Positions 1 to 8,164 of a stretch of 64,000 nucleotides of DNA are shown here, in pieces. Origin of the DNA: an uncultured Paracoccaceae bacterium (GTDB lineage Bacteria; Pseudomonadota; Alphaproteobacteria; Rhodobacterales; Rhodobacteraceae); NCBI GenBank assembly GCA_947494675.1, contig CANLVP010000002.1, positions 930,001 to 994,000 on the forward strand. The letters run 5' to 3'. The notes under the pieces were generated by a model. The model did not search any database and had not been told where the DNA came from. It was given only the letters and a program-made list of their open reading frames with translations. Position 1 is the first letter of the stretch; each line of letters opens with the position of its first letter. Position numbers and translations under genes: made by a program.

Positions 1-2
1 GC

Positions 3-290
3 TATGACAACCTGCTTGAGATGTTCGTGGGCGCCGAAGATGCTTTCAGCTTCATCTTTGACGGCCAGCAAGGCGCGCTTGATCATGCCTTGTCGACCAC
101 CGCGTTGACCGATCAGATCACAGGTGTCGCAGAATGGCATATCAACGCGCAAGAGCCGGATTTGTTGAACTATAACAGCCTGTTCAACGACGCGAGCTTC
201 TACAATGGCGATGATGTCTTTGCCGCCTCCGACCACGATCCATTGCTGATTGGTCTGACGCTTGGGAACGACCTGCTGCTCCTGACCTAG
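3..290 (+). CDS. Extracellular endonuclease/exonuclease/phosphatase-family nuclease, C-terminal end (5' partial)
   Basis: The reading frame is already open at base 3 and ends at a TAG at 288-290, so only the last 95 or so residues are seen. They resemble the C-terminus of large secreted ExeM/NucH-type nucleases: an FIFDGQQGALDHAL-type segment, then EWHINAQEPDLLNYN, then the closing ASDHDPLLIGL. The last holds the conserved Asp-His of the endonuclease/exonuclease/phosphatase fold, with the His acting as general base in that family. The role would be extracellular DNA degradation for nutrient or phosphate scavenging or biofilm turnover. A strong hairpin terminator follows 14 bases after the stop. 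Family assignment is fairly safe; the N-terminus and secretion signal are outside the window. Confidence 0.75.
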   Translation, partial: YDNLLEMFVGAEDAFSFIFDGQQGALDHALSTTALTDQITGVAEWHINAQEPDLLNYNSLFNDASFYNGDDVFAASDHDPLLIGLTLGNDLLLLT

Positions 291-304
291 ACCGCCCAAC
301 AAAC

Positions 305-335
305 AAAGCCGCCACGTTTCACCGTGGCGGCTTTT
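305..335 (+). terminator. Rho-independent terminator, probably bidirectional
   Basis: A perfect 12-bp inverted repeat (305-316 with 323-334) has a 6-base loop and is followed by a T run. It is A-rich on the left and T-rich on the right, so it can act on both the plus-strand nuclease gene and the minus-strand cytochrome b561 gene that ends at 358. Confidence 0.85.
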
Positions 336-357
336 CCCGTTTTGGGGATAGGCCAAG

Positions 358-858
358 TCAGAGCGGCAGCTTCCCCGTCATGCTTTCCAACACCTTGTCG
401 CGGCGCACAATCTTGTGCCAAAGCGCCCCGGCGATATGGGCCAGCAAGAGCAGCGGCAAGGCAGCCAGCGCGGCCTCATGCAGGCCAACCATCGCGGTCA
501 CAAAGAACCCTGAGAGCGCCGGGACCGTGTATCCCAAGGCGATCCCAAGCCCGCTCAGGACGATGGCAAAAACGCTGACGTAAAGCCCGATGTGCACGGC
601 CTTTGAGGCCAGATGCTCCCACTTCGGTGCTTCGGCAGGCAGCCGCGTGGCCCCCGCGAACGCCTTGGTCCAGATCAGGCGCACCGCAAAGATGGCCCCC
701 AGCGCCACGGCAAACAGGACTTCGGTTTGTAAGACGCCGGGATGCGACAGTTGCGAGACATCATCAAGGCCCTTGAAATATCCAAAGGCGATCAGCCCCG
801 CCGAAATCCAGTGAATGCCGCGTGTAACGTAGCCGTGGGGTTTTGCGTCGGGGGTCAT
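358..858 (-). CDS. Cytochrome b561 family membrane protein
   Basis: 166-residue integral membrane protein with about four hydrophobic helices. Histidines at positions typical of the bacterial b561 family (a GIHW motif near the N-terminus, AVHIGLY in the middle, then LHEAAL and LLAHIAGALWHK) would ligate two b-type haems. Such proteins pass electrons between the quinone pool and periplasmic acceptors; some act as superoxide:quinone oxidoreductases. The ATG at 858 is preferred over an upstream GTG because GAGGTG lies six bases before it. It shares orientation with the small membrane protein gene upstream (883-1086), 24 bases away, suggesting co-transcription. Donor and acceptor are unknown. Confidence 0.85.
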   Translation of the reverse strand: MTPDAKPHGYVTRGIHWISAGLIAFGYFKGLDDVSQLSHPGVLQTEVLFAVALGAIFAVRLIWTKAFAGATRLPAEAPKWEHLASKAVHIGLYVSVFAIVLSGLGIALGYTVPALSGFFVTAMVGLHEAALAALPLLLLAHIAGALWHKIVRRDKVLESMTGKLPL

Positions 859-882
859 ATTGATCACCTCTTGTCTTTCGGC

Positions 883-1086
883 TTAAGCGGAAGGTGCAGC
901 GTCAGCGGCCCGGTCCTGAACCACGCCCACGAAGGGTGCGGCGAGGATCGTCAGCCCGGCCAGCGCCAGCGCAAAGACGGCCAGCGTCGCGACAACGGCA
1001 AGGCCGATCCCGGCCATCACGCCGCCCACGCAGAAAAGGACAACAGTTGCAGCAGTCGAGGTGATTGATTGGGTCAGGTTTTTCAT
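883..1086 (-). CDS. Small hydrophobic membrane protein of unknown function
   Basis: 67 residues, almost entirely two hydrophobic stretches (about residues 12-32 and 35-55) rich in Ala, Val, Leu and Gly, with a short charged N-terminus and a polar tail. A GGAGA ribosome-binding site lies seven bases before the ATG, which supports a real gene. It lies just upstream of the cytochrome b561 gene and could be an accessory subunit or assembly partner. No family was recognised. Confidence 0.6.
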   Translation of the reverse strand: MKNLTQSITSTAATVVLFCVGGVMAGIGLAVVATLAVFALALAGLTILAAPFVGVVQDRAADAAPSA

Positions 1087-1162
1087 TTGGTCGTCTCCAT
1101 GTTCATCTTGTTGCGATGACTTGGATATGACGGTCGGGTTTTACCGGCGCCTGACCTGAACC

Positions 1163-2446
1163 TTACAAATTTGCAAAGTTGAGCGTGACGCGCAGCCCGC
1201 TTGGTGTGTTCTCGGACAGCGCCAGCCCTGCCCCATGACGATCGGCCACAGCCCGCACCAGCGCCAGCCCCAGCCCGGTGCCATCACTGCCGCGTGCTGC
1301 ATCAAGGCGCACCATGGGCTTGAGGATTTCGGCATATTGCGACGGGTCCACCCCCGGCCCATCGTCGGCCACCCCCATTGCGGTGCCATCTGCAAACAGC
1401 GTGATCGTCTCGCCGCCATGAACCAGCGCGTTCTGGATCAGATTGGCCATGGCCTGCACCAGCATCTGCCGATCCGCCATGACGGTACCAGTTTCCTTTG
1501 TCACCACATCCAGCCGCTTGCCGCTATCTTCGATCACTGGGCCAAAGGTCTCTACCAATTCGGCGATCAACGGCTCCAGCTTCACGGGTTCGAACCCATC
1601 ACGGCCCTGCGCTGCCTCAATCCGGGCCACCCGCATGATGGTGTCAAAGATACCCGAAAGTCGCGCCGCCTCTTCCAGCGCGGCGCCCCGTTCTTCGCCC
1701 GCTGGCAGCATCTCTAACTGTGCGCGTAAGCGGGCCAACGGCGTGCGCAGATCATGGGCCAAGCTGGCACTCAGATGCCGGGTCTGGGCAACCAGCCGTT
1801 CCAGTTCCGTCGCGGTGACGTCAAGGCGCGCGGCGATATCATCAAGGTCATCCACTGACCGTGTCCGGCCCGTGCGGGCCGACAAATCCCCTGCGGCCAG
1901 CCGGTCCAGCGTGTCATTGATCCGCACAAGCCGACGGCGCGCCAGCAGCCCTGTCCCAAGCCCAATTGCCAGCGTCGACAGGATCACAAGGCCTGCGGTC
2001 ACCCATAGCACGCCCGCCAAAAGCTCTAAGGTCTCGGTGCTGTCATCCAAGGGCAATGCCACCATAATGGGTGCGCCCGTGGCATCTTCGCTGACCAAAA
2101 CCCGCCAATTTTCGGAGCGGCGAAAGTTGTTCCGCAGATCCACATCGCCGCCGCCGCGATTGGCGGCCCTTGCAAATTCATCCGGCAAGTCGCCCAAGTC
2201 GTTGGGTGCGCGCAGGATCATGGCGGCGTCGTCCCGTGCCGCGCCCTCCAACGTGGTATTGGCTGCAATCGTGACCAGCGTCGTGTCCACACGGCGCGTG
2301 ACCGCATCTCGGCCCAAATCCAAAGCCACAAGAACGGTCGTCGCCATCCCAATCGCAAAAATGCAGGACAAGAGCAGCGACAGCCGCAGCGTCGATGACC
2401 GTATGAGCCATCCGAACGGCGAAAGAAGCTTAACCACCAAAGACAT
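1163..2446 (-). CDS. Two-component sensor histidine kinase (EnvZ/QseC type)
   Basis: 427 residues. One membrane helix near residues 20-42, a periplasmic sensor stretch of about 90 residues, a second helix near 140-165, a HAMP linker, then the dimerisation domain with the phospho-acceptor motif SLAHDLRTPLARLR. The ATPase domain shows an N-box (NLIQNALVHG), a G1 box (VADDGPGVD) and a G2 box (GTGLGLALVR). It is a membrane kinase expected to phosphorylate the response regulator encoded directly upstream, whose 3' end it overlaps by 17 bases. The PepSY gene beside the pair suggests envelope or cation stress sensing, but the signal is not visible from sequence. Confidence 0.92.
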   Translation of the reverse strand: MSLVVKLLSPFGWLIRSSTLRLSLLLSCIFAIGMATTVLVALDLGRDAVTRRVDTTLVTIAANTTLEGAARDDAAMILRAPNDLGDLPDEFARAANRGGGDVDLRNNFRRSENWRVLVSEDATGAPIMVALPLDDSTETLELLAGVLWVTAGLVILSTLAIGLGTGLLARRRLVRINDTLDRLAAGDLSARTGRTRSVDDLDDIAARLDVTATELERLVAQTRHLSASLAHDLRTPLARLRAQLEMLPAGEERGAALEEAARLSGIFDTIMRVARIEAAQGRDGFEPVKLEPLIAELVETFGPVIEDSGKRLDVVTKETGTVMADRQMLVQAMANLIQNALVHGGETITLFADGTAMGVADDGPGVDPSQYAEILKPMVRLDAARGSDGTGLGLALVRAVADRHGAGLALSENTPSGLRVTLNFANL

Positions 2447-3113
2447 AGCCTTCGCCCCGGCGCGTCCTGATCAACGCCGTATCAAAGGGTTTATCTACCT
2501 TGGACCGCAACCGGCTGATGTGGGTCTCGACGACGCTGGTTGTCGGGTCAAAGCTCATGTCCCAGACCTGTTCCAGCAGCATGGTGCGGGTCACCAAACG
2601 CCCCGGACGACGCATGAAGTATTCCAGCAGTTTGAATTCTTTGGCCATCAAATCAATCTGTTGGCCCTGCCGCGTGCAACTGCGGGTAAGCAGATCCAGC
2701 GTCAAATCCCCGTGGCGCAGGCTGGTTTGCTCCGGTGCGGCACTGTCATTGCTATCACGCCTTCGGCCCAAGGCACCAACCCGCGCGGAAAGTTCGGCAA
2801 AGGCAAATGGCTTGGTCAGATAGTCATCGCCACCTGCCTCAAACCCTTCAACCCGCGCGTCCACCTCGCCCAAGGCAGTCAGAAACAGTGCGGGCGTGGC
2901 GTCTTTTGAGGCGCGCAGCGATTTCAGCACTGCCAATCCGTCCAGCCCCGGCACCATCCGGTCGAGGATCAGCAGATCAAACTCCTGCCCCATCGCGGCC
3001 ATCAGCGCCTCTTTGCCGTCAACAAAATGATCGACGACATGCCCCTCTTCCCGCAGGCCACCAGCGACCCAGGGGCCAAGTTGCTTGTCATCTTCCAAAA
3101 GCAGAATGCGCAT
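2430..3113 (-). CDS. OmpR/PhoB-family response regulator
   Basis: 227 residues. The receiver domain (about 1-115) has the acidic pocket ED near the start, the phosphorylatable Asp in LILDRMVPG, the Thr in LFLTALG and the Lys in YLTKPF. The C-terminal winged helix (about 135-225) ends in the typical IRTRRGEGYVF. The start is the ATG at 3113, with AAGGA seven bases before it, rather than a codon 21 bases further upstream. Overlap with the kinase gene makes them a translationally coupled pair. It resembles QseB/PmrA-type regulators, often linked to envelope stress. Confidence 0.93.
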   Translation of the reverse strand: MRILLLEDDKQLGPWVAGGLREEGHVVDHFVDGKEALMAAMGQEFDLLILDRMVPGLDGLAVLKSLRASKDATPALFLTALGEVDARVEGFEAGGDDYLTKPFAFAELSARVGALGRRRDSNDSAAPEQTSLRHGDLTLDLLTRSCTRQGQQIDLMAKEFKLLEYFMRRPGRLVTRTMLLEQVWDMSFDPTTSVVETHISRLRSKVDKPFDTALIRTRRGEGYVFGG

Positions 3114-3144
3114 GACTTTCCTTAGACGTTTCAACCAACGGGGA

Positions 3145-3172
3145 AAAGGGCCGCGGATGAACGCGGCCCTTT
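3145..3172 (-). terminator. Rho-independent terminator after the PepSY gene
   Basis: An 11-bp perfect inverted repeat (3145-3155 with 3162-3172) and a 6-base loop, with T-rich sequence on the minus-strand side. It separates the PepSY gene from the downstream regulator/kinase pair, so transcript passing it would be reduced. Confidence 0.8.
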
Positions 3173-3191
3173 GGATTTCTAGATGTCCGGA

Positions 3192-3545
3192 TCAGGCGGC
3201 GTCGCCGTCATCATCATCGTCGTCATCGTGGTCGCGTCCCTTGCGGCGGTCTTTGTCGCAATCTTCTTCGTCGGCGGCGACCTCAAGCACTTCGCCGGTC
3301 TCAGCCGCAATCTCGACCTCCATCTCGACGCCCTCGGCAGACATCACTTCGACCTCGTAGACCTGCATACCGTCTTCGTTTTCCAGCTCGACCTCTTGCA
3401 CCTCACCTGGCACTTCTTCGAGTGCGATGGCGATGACCTGTTCTTCGGTCAGCCCTGTGGCCGTGGCGAGGGATTGCGCCGATACCGCGCCGCCTGCCAG
3501 AACCAAACCTACGAGTGCGCCGCCCGTGATTGCTTTGATGTTCAT
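3192..3545 (-). CDS. Secreted PepSY-domain protein with poly-Asp tail
   Basis: 117 residues. A clear signal peptide (MNIKAITGGALVGLVLAG, cleavage after AVSAQ), then one PepSY domain whose GLTEEQVIAIALEEVPGEV segment matches the family core, then an acidic C-terminus ending in a run of seven Asp. The start at 3545 has AAGGAG nine bases upstream; an in-frame codon 126 bases further up is not needed. PepSY proteins act in the periplasm as inhibitors, chaperones or sensors, and are frequently induced by a neighbouring PmrAB/QseBC-like pair, as found here. The acidic tail may bind divalent cations (inference). Confidence 0.85.
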   Translation of the reverse strand: MNIKAITGGALVGLVLAGGAVSAQSLATATGLTEEQVIAIALEEVPGEVQEVELENEDGMQVYEVEVMSAEGVEMEVEIAAETGEVLEVAADEEDCDKDRRKGRDHDDDDDDDGDAA

Positions 3546-3677
3546 GTCGTGTCTCCTTTTACGTTGTTCCTGAAAGGTCCGTGCCTTTCGATGAACAACA
3601 GATGGGACACCAACTTTGCAGCCGCCTTGGGCGAGGATTACAAAGTTGTAAGGAACGGGCATAACGCCCATTCAGGC

Positions 3678-3706
3678 AAAACGCGCCGCATGAAGCGGCG
3701 CGTTTT
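3678..3706 (-). terminator. Rho-independent terminator of icd
   Basis: A 12-bp perfect inverted repeat (3678-3689 with 3695-3706), 5-base loop, four T on the minus-strand descending side. It sits 12 bases beyond the icd stop codon. Confidence 0.85.
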
Positions 3707-3717
3707 GGTCTTTGGTT

Positions 3718-5910
3718 TTAGCCCTCGATGATTGCGTTCAACGTGGCCGAGGGGCGCATCACAGCCGCCGTCTTGGCCGCATCCGTGCGGTAATATCCGC
3801 CCAGATCAACGCTAGGCCCCTGCACTGCGGCCAGTTCCGACAGGATCTTGTCCTCGTTTGCGGCCAGCGCCTCTGCAACCGGTGCAAAATGCGCGGCCAA
3901 CCCGGCATCATCTGATTGCGCCGCCAAAGCCTCTGCCCAGTAACGTGCGAACCAGTAATGGCTATCGCGGTTGTCAGGCTCACCGACCTTGCGCGATGGC
4001 GAGCGGCCGTGATCCAAAATGCCTTGCGTCGCCGTATCTACCGCCTGCCCCAGCACCCGCGCGCTTGCGTTGCCCTTGGTGTCCGCAAGGAACGTCAGAC
4101 TTTCGCCCAAAGCGCAGAACTCACCCAGGCTGTCCCAGCGCAGGTGGTTCTCTTCGTTCAACTGCTGAACGTGCTTGGGCGCAGAGCCGCCTGCCCCGGT
4201 TTCAAACAAGCCGCCGCCCTGCATCAGCTTCACGATGGACAGCATCTTGGCAGAGGTCGCGAGTTCGAGGATCGGGAAGAGATCGGTCAGGTAGTCCCGC
4301 AGCACGTTGCCGGTGATCGCAATCGTGTTCTCACCCTTGGTGATCGTCTCAAGCGAGGCGCGCGTGGCCTCACGTGGGGCCATGATCTCAAACTTGTCGG
4401 CAACGCCCTTGGCTTCAAGGATCGGCTTCACATAGGCGATCAGCTCTGCATCATGGGCGCGGTTTGCGTCCAGCCAAAAGATCGCGCGGCAGCCTTCGGC
4501 GCGCTGACGATCAATCGCAAGGTTGACCCAATCTTCAATCGGGGCCTTCCGGGCCGAAGCCGACCGCCAGATATCACCGGGCGCAACCTCATGGCTGTGC
4601 AGCACTGTGCCATCGTCGAGGATCATTTTGATCGTGCCCGCTTGCGCGATTTCAAACGTTGTTGGGTGAGAACCGTATTCCTCGGCCTTTTGGGCCATCA
4701 GGCCGATGTTCTGCACCGTGCCAGCAGTCGCCGGGTTCAGTTTGCCGTTCTGTTTGAAGAAGTTGATCGTCTCGTCATAAACGGGCGCATAGGAATTGTC
4801 GGGGATCACGCAATTGGCGTCCGCTTCCTTGCCGTCCGGCCCCCAGCCCTTGCCGCCTGCCCGGATCAGCGCAGGCATCGAGGCGTCGATGATCACATCA
4901 GACGACACGTGCAGGTTGGTGATGCCCTTGTCGCTATCGACCATATACATCGGCGGACGTGCGGCCATGCAGGCGTCGATATCGGCCATAATGTTAGCGT
5001 TGTCTTTTACCCGTGCAAGCAAATCGCCAAGACCGGAATTGGGGTTCACACCCAGATCAGCCATGGTGTCGCCGTGCTTTTCAAAGACCGGGGCCAAGAA
5101 CGCCTTGACCGCGCGGCCAAAAATGATCGGGTCAGAGACCTTCATCATCGTGGCTTTCATGTGCAATGAAAACAACGTGCCATCAGCCTTGGTCTGTTCG
5201 ATCTGCGCGGCCAGAAACGCCTCAAGTGCCGCCCCGCTCATGAATGTGGCGTCGACCACGGTGCCTGCGGGATAGCTGACACCCTCTTTCAGAACCGTAT
5301 CGCCATCTGCAGTGCTCAGCACGATCTTGGCTGTCGCCTCTTTCGCCAAGGTGGTCGAGACCTCGTTGGAAAAGAAATCGCCGCCCGACATTGATGATAC
5401 GCGGGTCTTGCTGTCGGCGGTCCACTCGCCCATCCGATGCGGGTTGTTCTGGGCAAAGCTTTTGACGGCCTTCGCTGCGCGGCGGTCGGAATTGCCCTCA
5501 CGCAGGACCGGGTTCACAGCCGACCCTTTCAAACCGTCATAGGTCGCGCGGATCGCCTTTTCGGCGTCCGTCGCAGGCGCTTCGGGATAGTCCGGCAGCG
5601 CATAGCCCTTGGCTTGCAGTTCCCTGATCGCGCCCACTAACTGCGGGACAGAGGCCGAGATATTGGGCAGTTTGATCACATTCGCTTCTGGTGTTTTCAC
5701 CAGACGGCCAAGCTCTGCCAGATCGTCTGACTGGCGCTGTTCGGCGGTCAGGTGATCGGGGAATGCTGCAAGGATACGTCCGGCGAGGCTGATGTCCTTG
5801 GTCCCGACGGAGACGCCCGCAGCTGCGGCAAAAGACTGGATGATCGGAAGGAAAGAGGCGGAGGCCAGCTCCGGCGCTTCGTCAACTTTGGTGTAAATGA
5901 TATCGGACAT
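3718..5910 (-). CDS. icd: NADP-dependent isocitrate dehydrogenase, monomeric type
   Basis: 730 residues, the length expected for the monomeric enzyme (about 740) and far longer than the dimeric form. It oxidatively decarboxylates isocitrate to 2-oxoglutarate with NADP+ in the TCA cycle, in the cytosol. Diagnostic stretches include the N-terminal [18 protein letters not shown], the substrate loop in [14 protein letters not shown] with the phosphorylatable-type Ser, HGTLF-like [21 protein letters not shown], and the C-terminal [18 protein letters not shown]. The ATG at 5910 has AGGAG eight bases upstream, favoured over an in-frame codon 33 bases earlier. It is a single-gene unit: terminator downstream, 109-base upstream region with a palindromic site. 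Confidence 0.96.
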   Translation of the reverse strand: MSDIIYTKVDEAPELASASFLPIIQSFAAAAGVSVGTKDISLAGRILAAFPDHLTAEQRQSDDLAELGRLVKTPEANVIKLPNISASVPQLVGAIRELQAKGYALPDYPEAPATDAEKAIRATYDGLKGSAVNPVLREGNSDRRAAKAVKSFAQNNPHRMGEWTADSKTRVSSMSGGDFFSNEVSTTLAKEATAKIVLSTADGDTVLKEGVSYPAGTVVDATFMSGAALEAFLAAQIEQTKADGTLFSLHMKATMMKVSDPIIFGRAVKAFLAPVFEKHGDTMADLGVNPNSGLGDLLARVKDNANIMADIDACMAARPPMYMVDSDKGITNLHVSSDVIIDASMPALIRAGGKGWGPDGKEADANCVIPDNSYAPVYDETINFFKQNGKLNPATAGTVQNIGLMAQKAEEYGSHPTTFEIAQAGTIKMILDDGTVLHSHEVAPGDIWRSASARKAPIEDWVNLAIDRQRAEGCRAIFWLDANRAHDAELIAYVKPILEAKGVADKFEIMAPREATRASLETITKGENTIAITGNVLRDYLTDLFPILELATSAKMLSIVKLMQGGGLFETGAGGSAPKHVQQLNEENHLRWDSLGEFCALGESLTFLADTKGNASARVLGQAVDTATQGILDHGRSPSRKVGEPDNRDSHYWFARYWAEALAAQSDDAGLAAHFAPVAEALAANEDKILSELAAVQGPSVDLGGYYRTDAAKTAAVMRPSATLNAIIEG

Positions 5911-5959
5911 AGGAATCTCCTGCGGTGTGGTTTGGCGTCTCATAGCGCATGATGCAACT

Positions 5960-5975
5960 GTATGCTATCGTATAC
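5960..5975. promoter_or_regulatory. Candidate GntR-type operator upstream of icd
   Basis: A 16-base near-perfect palindrome, GTATGCTATCGTATAC (one mismatched pair in the 6-base arms), lies 50 bases upstream of the icd start. Symmetry and size fit a dimeric GntR/FadR-type repressor. The GTATGCTA half is also present in the TRAP promoter at 26889-26896. Binding is inferred. Confidence 0.4.
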
Positions 5976-6019
5976 TGAATAGAATTTTGTGTGCCGCTGG
6001 CTCGCATGAAAGAGCGGTT

Positions 6020-6451
6020 TCAACCCTTGATCACGCCCTTGGACAGCAAGATGTTTCCATATAGCTGCCGCTCCCCAGTTTGCACCACGGCAAAGGCGGC
6101 TTTGGCACGATCGTAGAAGGCAAATCGTTCGATGGATGCAATCGCGCGCGGCGCGTCAGCGGTGTCATTGATGATCGCCTGAAACCCCTGCACGGCGGCA
6201 GGCACCTCTGACGGGTTGCTCACGACCTCCATACAGATCGCCGGTTCGTCCGTGTAGGTATCAAGCGGCATGACCGACAGAACCGCCCGCAGGATCGCGC
6301 CCGCATCTGACCCATCCGCGCGGATGCACCGGGGGCCAAGGCCTTCTGCGGGAAAGTTGGCATCAACGATTGCGATCACGTCGCCGTGGCCCATGGCCCG
6401 CAAAACATGCAGCAGGTCGGGGGAGAGGATGGGGTCAATGCCAATCAACAT
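6020..6451 (-). CDS. fucU: RbsD/FucU-family sugar mutarotase (probable L-fucose mutarotase)
   Basis: 143 residues. It begins MLIGIDPILSPDLLHVLRAMGHGD, the family signature with the conserved His of the active site, followed by IAIVDANFPAE. RbsD/FucU proteins interconvert anomers of free sugars to speed entry into catabolism. The start at 6451 overlaps the upstream fuconolactonase stop by seven bases, so the two are coupled; a longer in-frame extension would overlap that gene deeply and is rejected. The pairing with fuconolactonase favours L-fucose (or a similar 6-deoxy sugar) over ribose. No fucose dehydrogenase, dehydratase or aldolase is in the window. Confidence 0.85.
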   Translation of the reverse strand: MLIGIDPILSPDLLHVLRAMGHGDVIAIVDANFPAEGLGPRCIRADGSDAGAILRAVLSVMPLDTYTDEPAICMEVVSNPSEVPAAVQGFQAIINDTADAPRAIASIERFAFYDRAKAAFAVVQTGERQLYGNILLSKGVIKG

Positions 6452-7281
6452 GTTGCGGCCTCCGTCAAACCATAGGCGCGCGTCGCATTGCCGCCGAAAA
6501 TCGCTGCGCGATCTGCGGTGTCGGGGACAAACGACCGCGCCATCTCCAACCAGCCTGCATATGAACCGGCCAGCGTCAGCACAGGCCAATCACTGCCCCA
6601 GATCAACCGCTCTCCCCCAAAACTGGCGAGCAAACGCGCCGCATAGGGCGCAATATTGGACGCGGTCGGCGCATCTCCGGCTTCGGTCATCAACCCCGAC
6701 AGCTTGCAATAGGCCAAGGTGTTCTGCGCCAACGCCGCCATATCCACGGCCCATTGGTCAAAAGCCCCGCCCGCGATGTCAGGCTTTGCCCCATGGTCGA
6801 TCACACAGCGCAGATCAGGATGTCGTGCGAGCAGTGTTTGCAGGTTCGCCAAGTGGCGCGGAAAGACCAGCGCATCAAAGGTCAGATCATGGGCGATCAA
6901 AGCCTCAAACGCGGGCGTCAGCGCGGGCATCAGCATCCAATCGTCATCGGCAAGGTCCTGGATCATCGGGCGGATGCCAACCAGCTTGGGATGCGCCGCA
7001 AGCCTTGCGATCTCCGCCGGGGCATCGGAACTTTCGAAATCAACCCAGCCGACAACGCCCAGCACGAACGGCGTCGTATCGGCAATTTGCAACATGAATT
7101 CCGTCTCTGCCAGCGTCGGCGCGGCCTGCACCAAAACGGTCCCGCCGACATCACCAGCTGCCAGCAGCGGCGCCATATCATCAGGCATGAAATCCCGATA
7201 AAGCGCCGTCAGGTCCGGCGTCATCCAAGGGTAATCCCCACGCGCGACTTTCCAGAAATGCTGATGTGCGTCGATGATCAT
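6445..7281 (-). CDS. Amidohydrolase-2 family lactonase, probable L-fuconolactonase
   Basis: 278 residues of the COG3618 amidohydrolase fold. The opening MIIDAHQHFWK carries the HxH metal motif, and the middle FVLGVVGWVDF, the CVIDHGAKPDI segment and the late LIWGSDWPVL with its conserved Asp are typical. Members hydrolyse sugar lactones such as L-fucono-1,5-lactone or L-rhamnono-lactone to the aldonic acid. The start at 7281 (GAGAG upstream) keeps the usual family N-terminus and drops eight extra residues. It is followed with overlap by fucU. It lies 82 bases downstream of hpaH on the same strand and may be read from the hpa promoter. The exact lactone is inferred from fucU. Confidence 0.82.
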   Translation of the reverse strand: MIIDAHQHFWKVARGDYPWMTPDLTALYRDFMPDDMAPLLAAGDVGGTVLVQAAPTLAETEFMLQIADTTPFVLGVVGWVDFESSDAPAEIARLAAHPKLVGIRPMIQDLADDDWMLMPALTPAFEALIAHDLTFDALVFPRHLANLQTLLARHPDLRCVIDHGAKPDIAGGAFDQWAVDMAALAQNTLAYCKLSGLMTEAGDAPTASNIAPYAARLLASFGGERLIWGSDWPVLTLAGSYAGWLEMARSFVPDTADRAAIFGGNATRAYGLTEAATC

Positions 7282-7363
7282 GGCAGCTCTCGATCTTGTG
7301 GACATCCCTCACTGGGTTCCTAAAGGCAAACCCGCGTCATTCCAAGTATTGCGGAGCCAGGAC

Positions 7364-8164
7364 CTAGGCAAAGGCGATATCGACAGACCCAAAATCGCCA
7401 AAGTCCGCGCTGATCTTAGCCCCTGACGGGCATTCAATCGGACGGATGAAGCTGCCCGACAGGATGATCTGCCCCGGTTCAATGCTTTGCCCGTATTGCG
7501 CCATGCGCCGCGCCAGCCAAACCACGCTTTCCACCGGATCGTTCAGGACCCCTGCTCCAAGGCCGGTTTCCTCAACCTCGCCATCGCACGACGTGATCGC
7601 GCCAACCCAGCGCAGATCAAAATCTTCGGCCTTGTGTCTTTGCGCCCCAAGGACAACGCCCGCGTTCGCCGCGTTGTCGCTGATGGTGTCAAACACGGTG
7701 CGAGTCTTGCCGGTCTCGGCATCCACCCGAACGATCCGCGTATCAAGGATTTCGATTGAGGGCGCGACATAGTCGGTCGCGGCCAGCACTTCTGCGCGGG
7801 TCACATCCACCCCACCCAACGGGGCCTTCATCACAAACGCGATCTCTGCCTCGATCCGGGGTTGGATGAACCGCCCCGCGGGCACTGTCGCACCATCAGC
7901 AAAGACCATGTCATCAAACAGAATGCCGCTGTCAGGAATGTCGATGTTGAGCGCGCTTTGCATCGCCTTTGAGGTCAGCCCGATTTTCCAGCCCACGACG
8001 GATCGGCCTTGCGCCAGCTTAGCGCGATAGATCGCATTCTGGATGGCATAGGCATCATCCATGTCCATGTCGGGAAAGGCTTTTGTCAAAAGACCGATCT
8101 GCTGCCCCGTCCGTTCCGCCTCAAGCAAATCATCCGCGGCCTTGGCGTGATCTGCGGGTGTCAT
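7364..8164 (-). CDS. hpaH: 2-oxo-hept-4-ene-1,7-dioate hydratase
   Basis: 266 residues, the usual length. It adds water to 2-oxohept-4-ene-1,7-dioate to give 4-hydroxy-2-oxoheptanedioate in the homoprotocatechuate meta-cleavage pathway. The sequence follows the MhpD/HpaH pattern: GRSVVGWKIGLTSKAMQ, then FIQPRIEAEIAFV with the metal-binding Glu residues, then a terminal GSFIRPIECPSGAKISADFG. Its ATG overlaps the hpaG stop by four bases. The next pathway enzyme, the aldolase HpaI, is not in the window. Confidence 0.92.
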   Translation of the reverse strand: MTPADHAKAADDLLEAERTGQQIGLLTKAFPDMDMDDAYAIQNAIYRAKLAQGRSVVGWKIGLTSKAMQSALNIDIPDSGILFDDMVFADGATVPAGRFIQPRIEAEIAFVMKAPLGGVDVTRAEVLAATDYVAPSIEILDTRIVRVDAETGKTRTVFDTISDNAANAGVVLGAQRHKAEDFDLRWVGAITSCDGEVEETGLGAGVLNDPVESVVWLARRMAQYGQSIEPGQIILSGSFIRPIECPSGAKISADFGDFGSVDIAFA

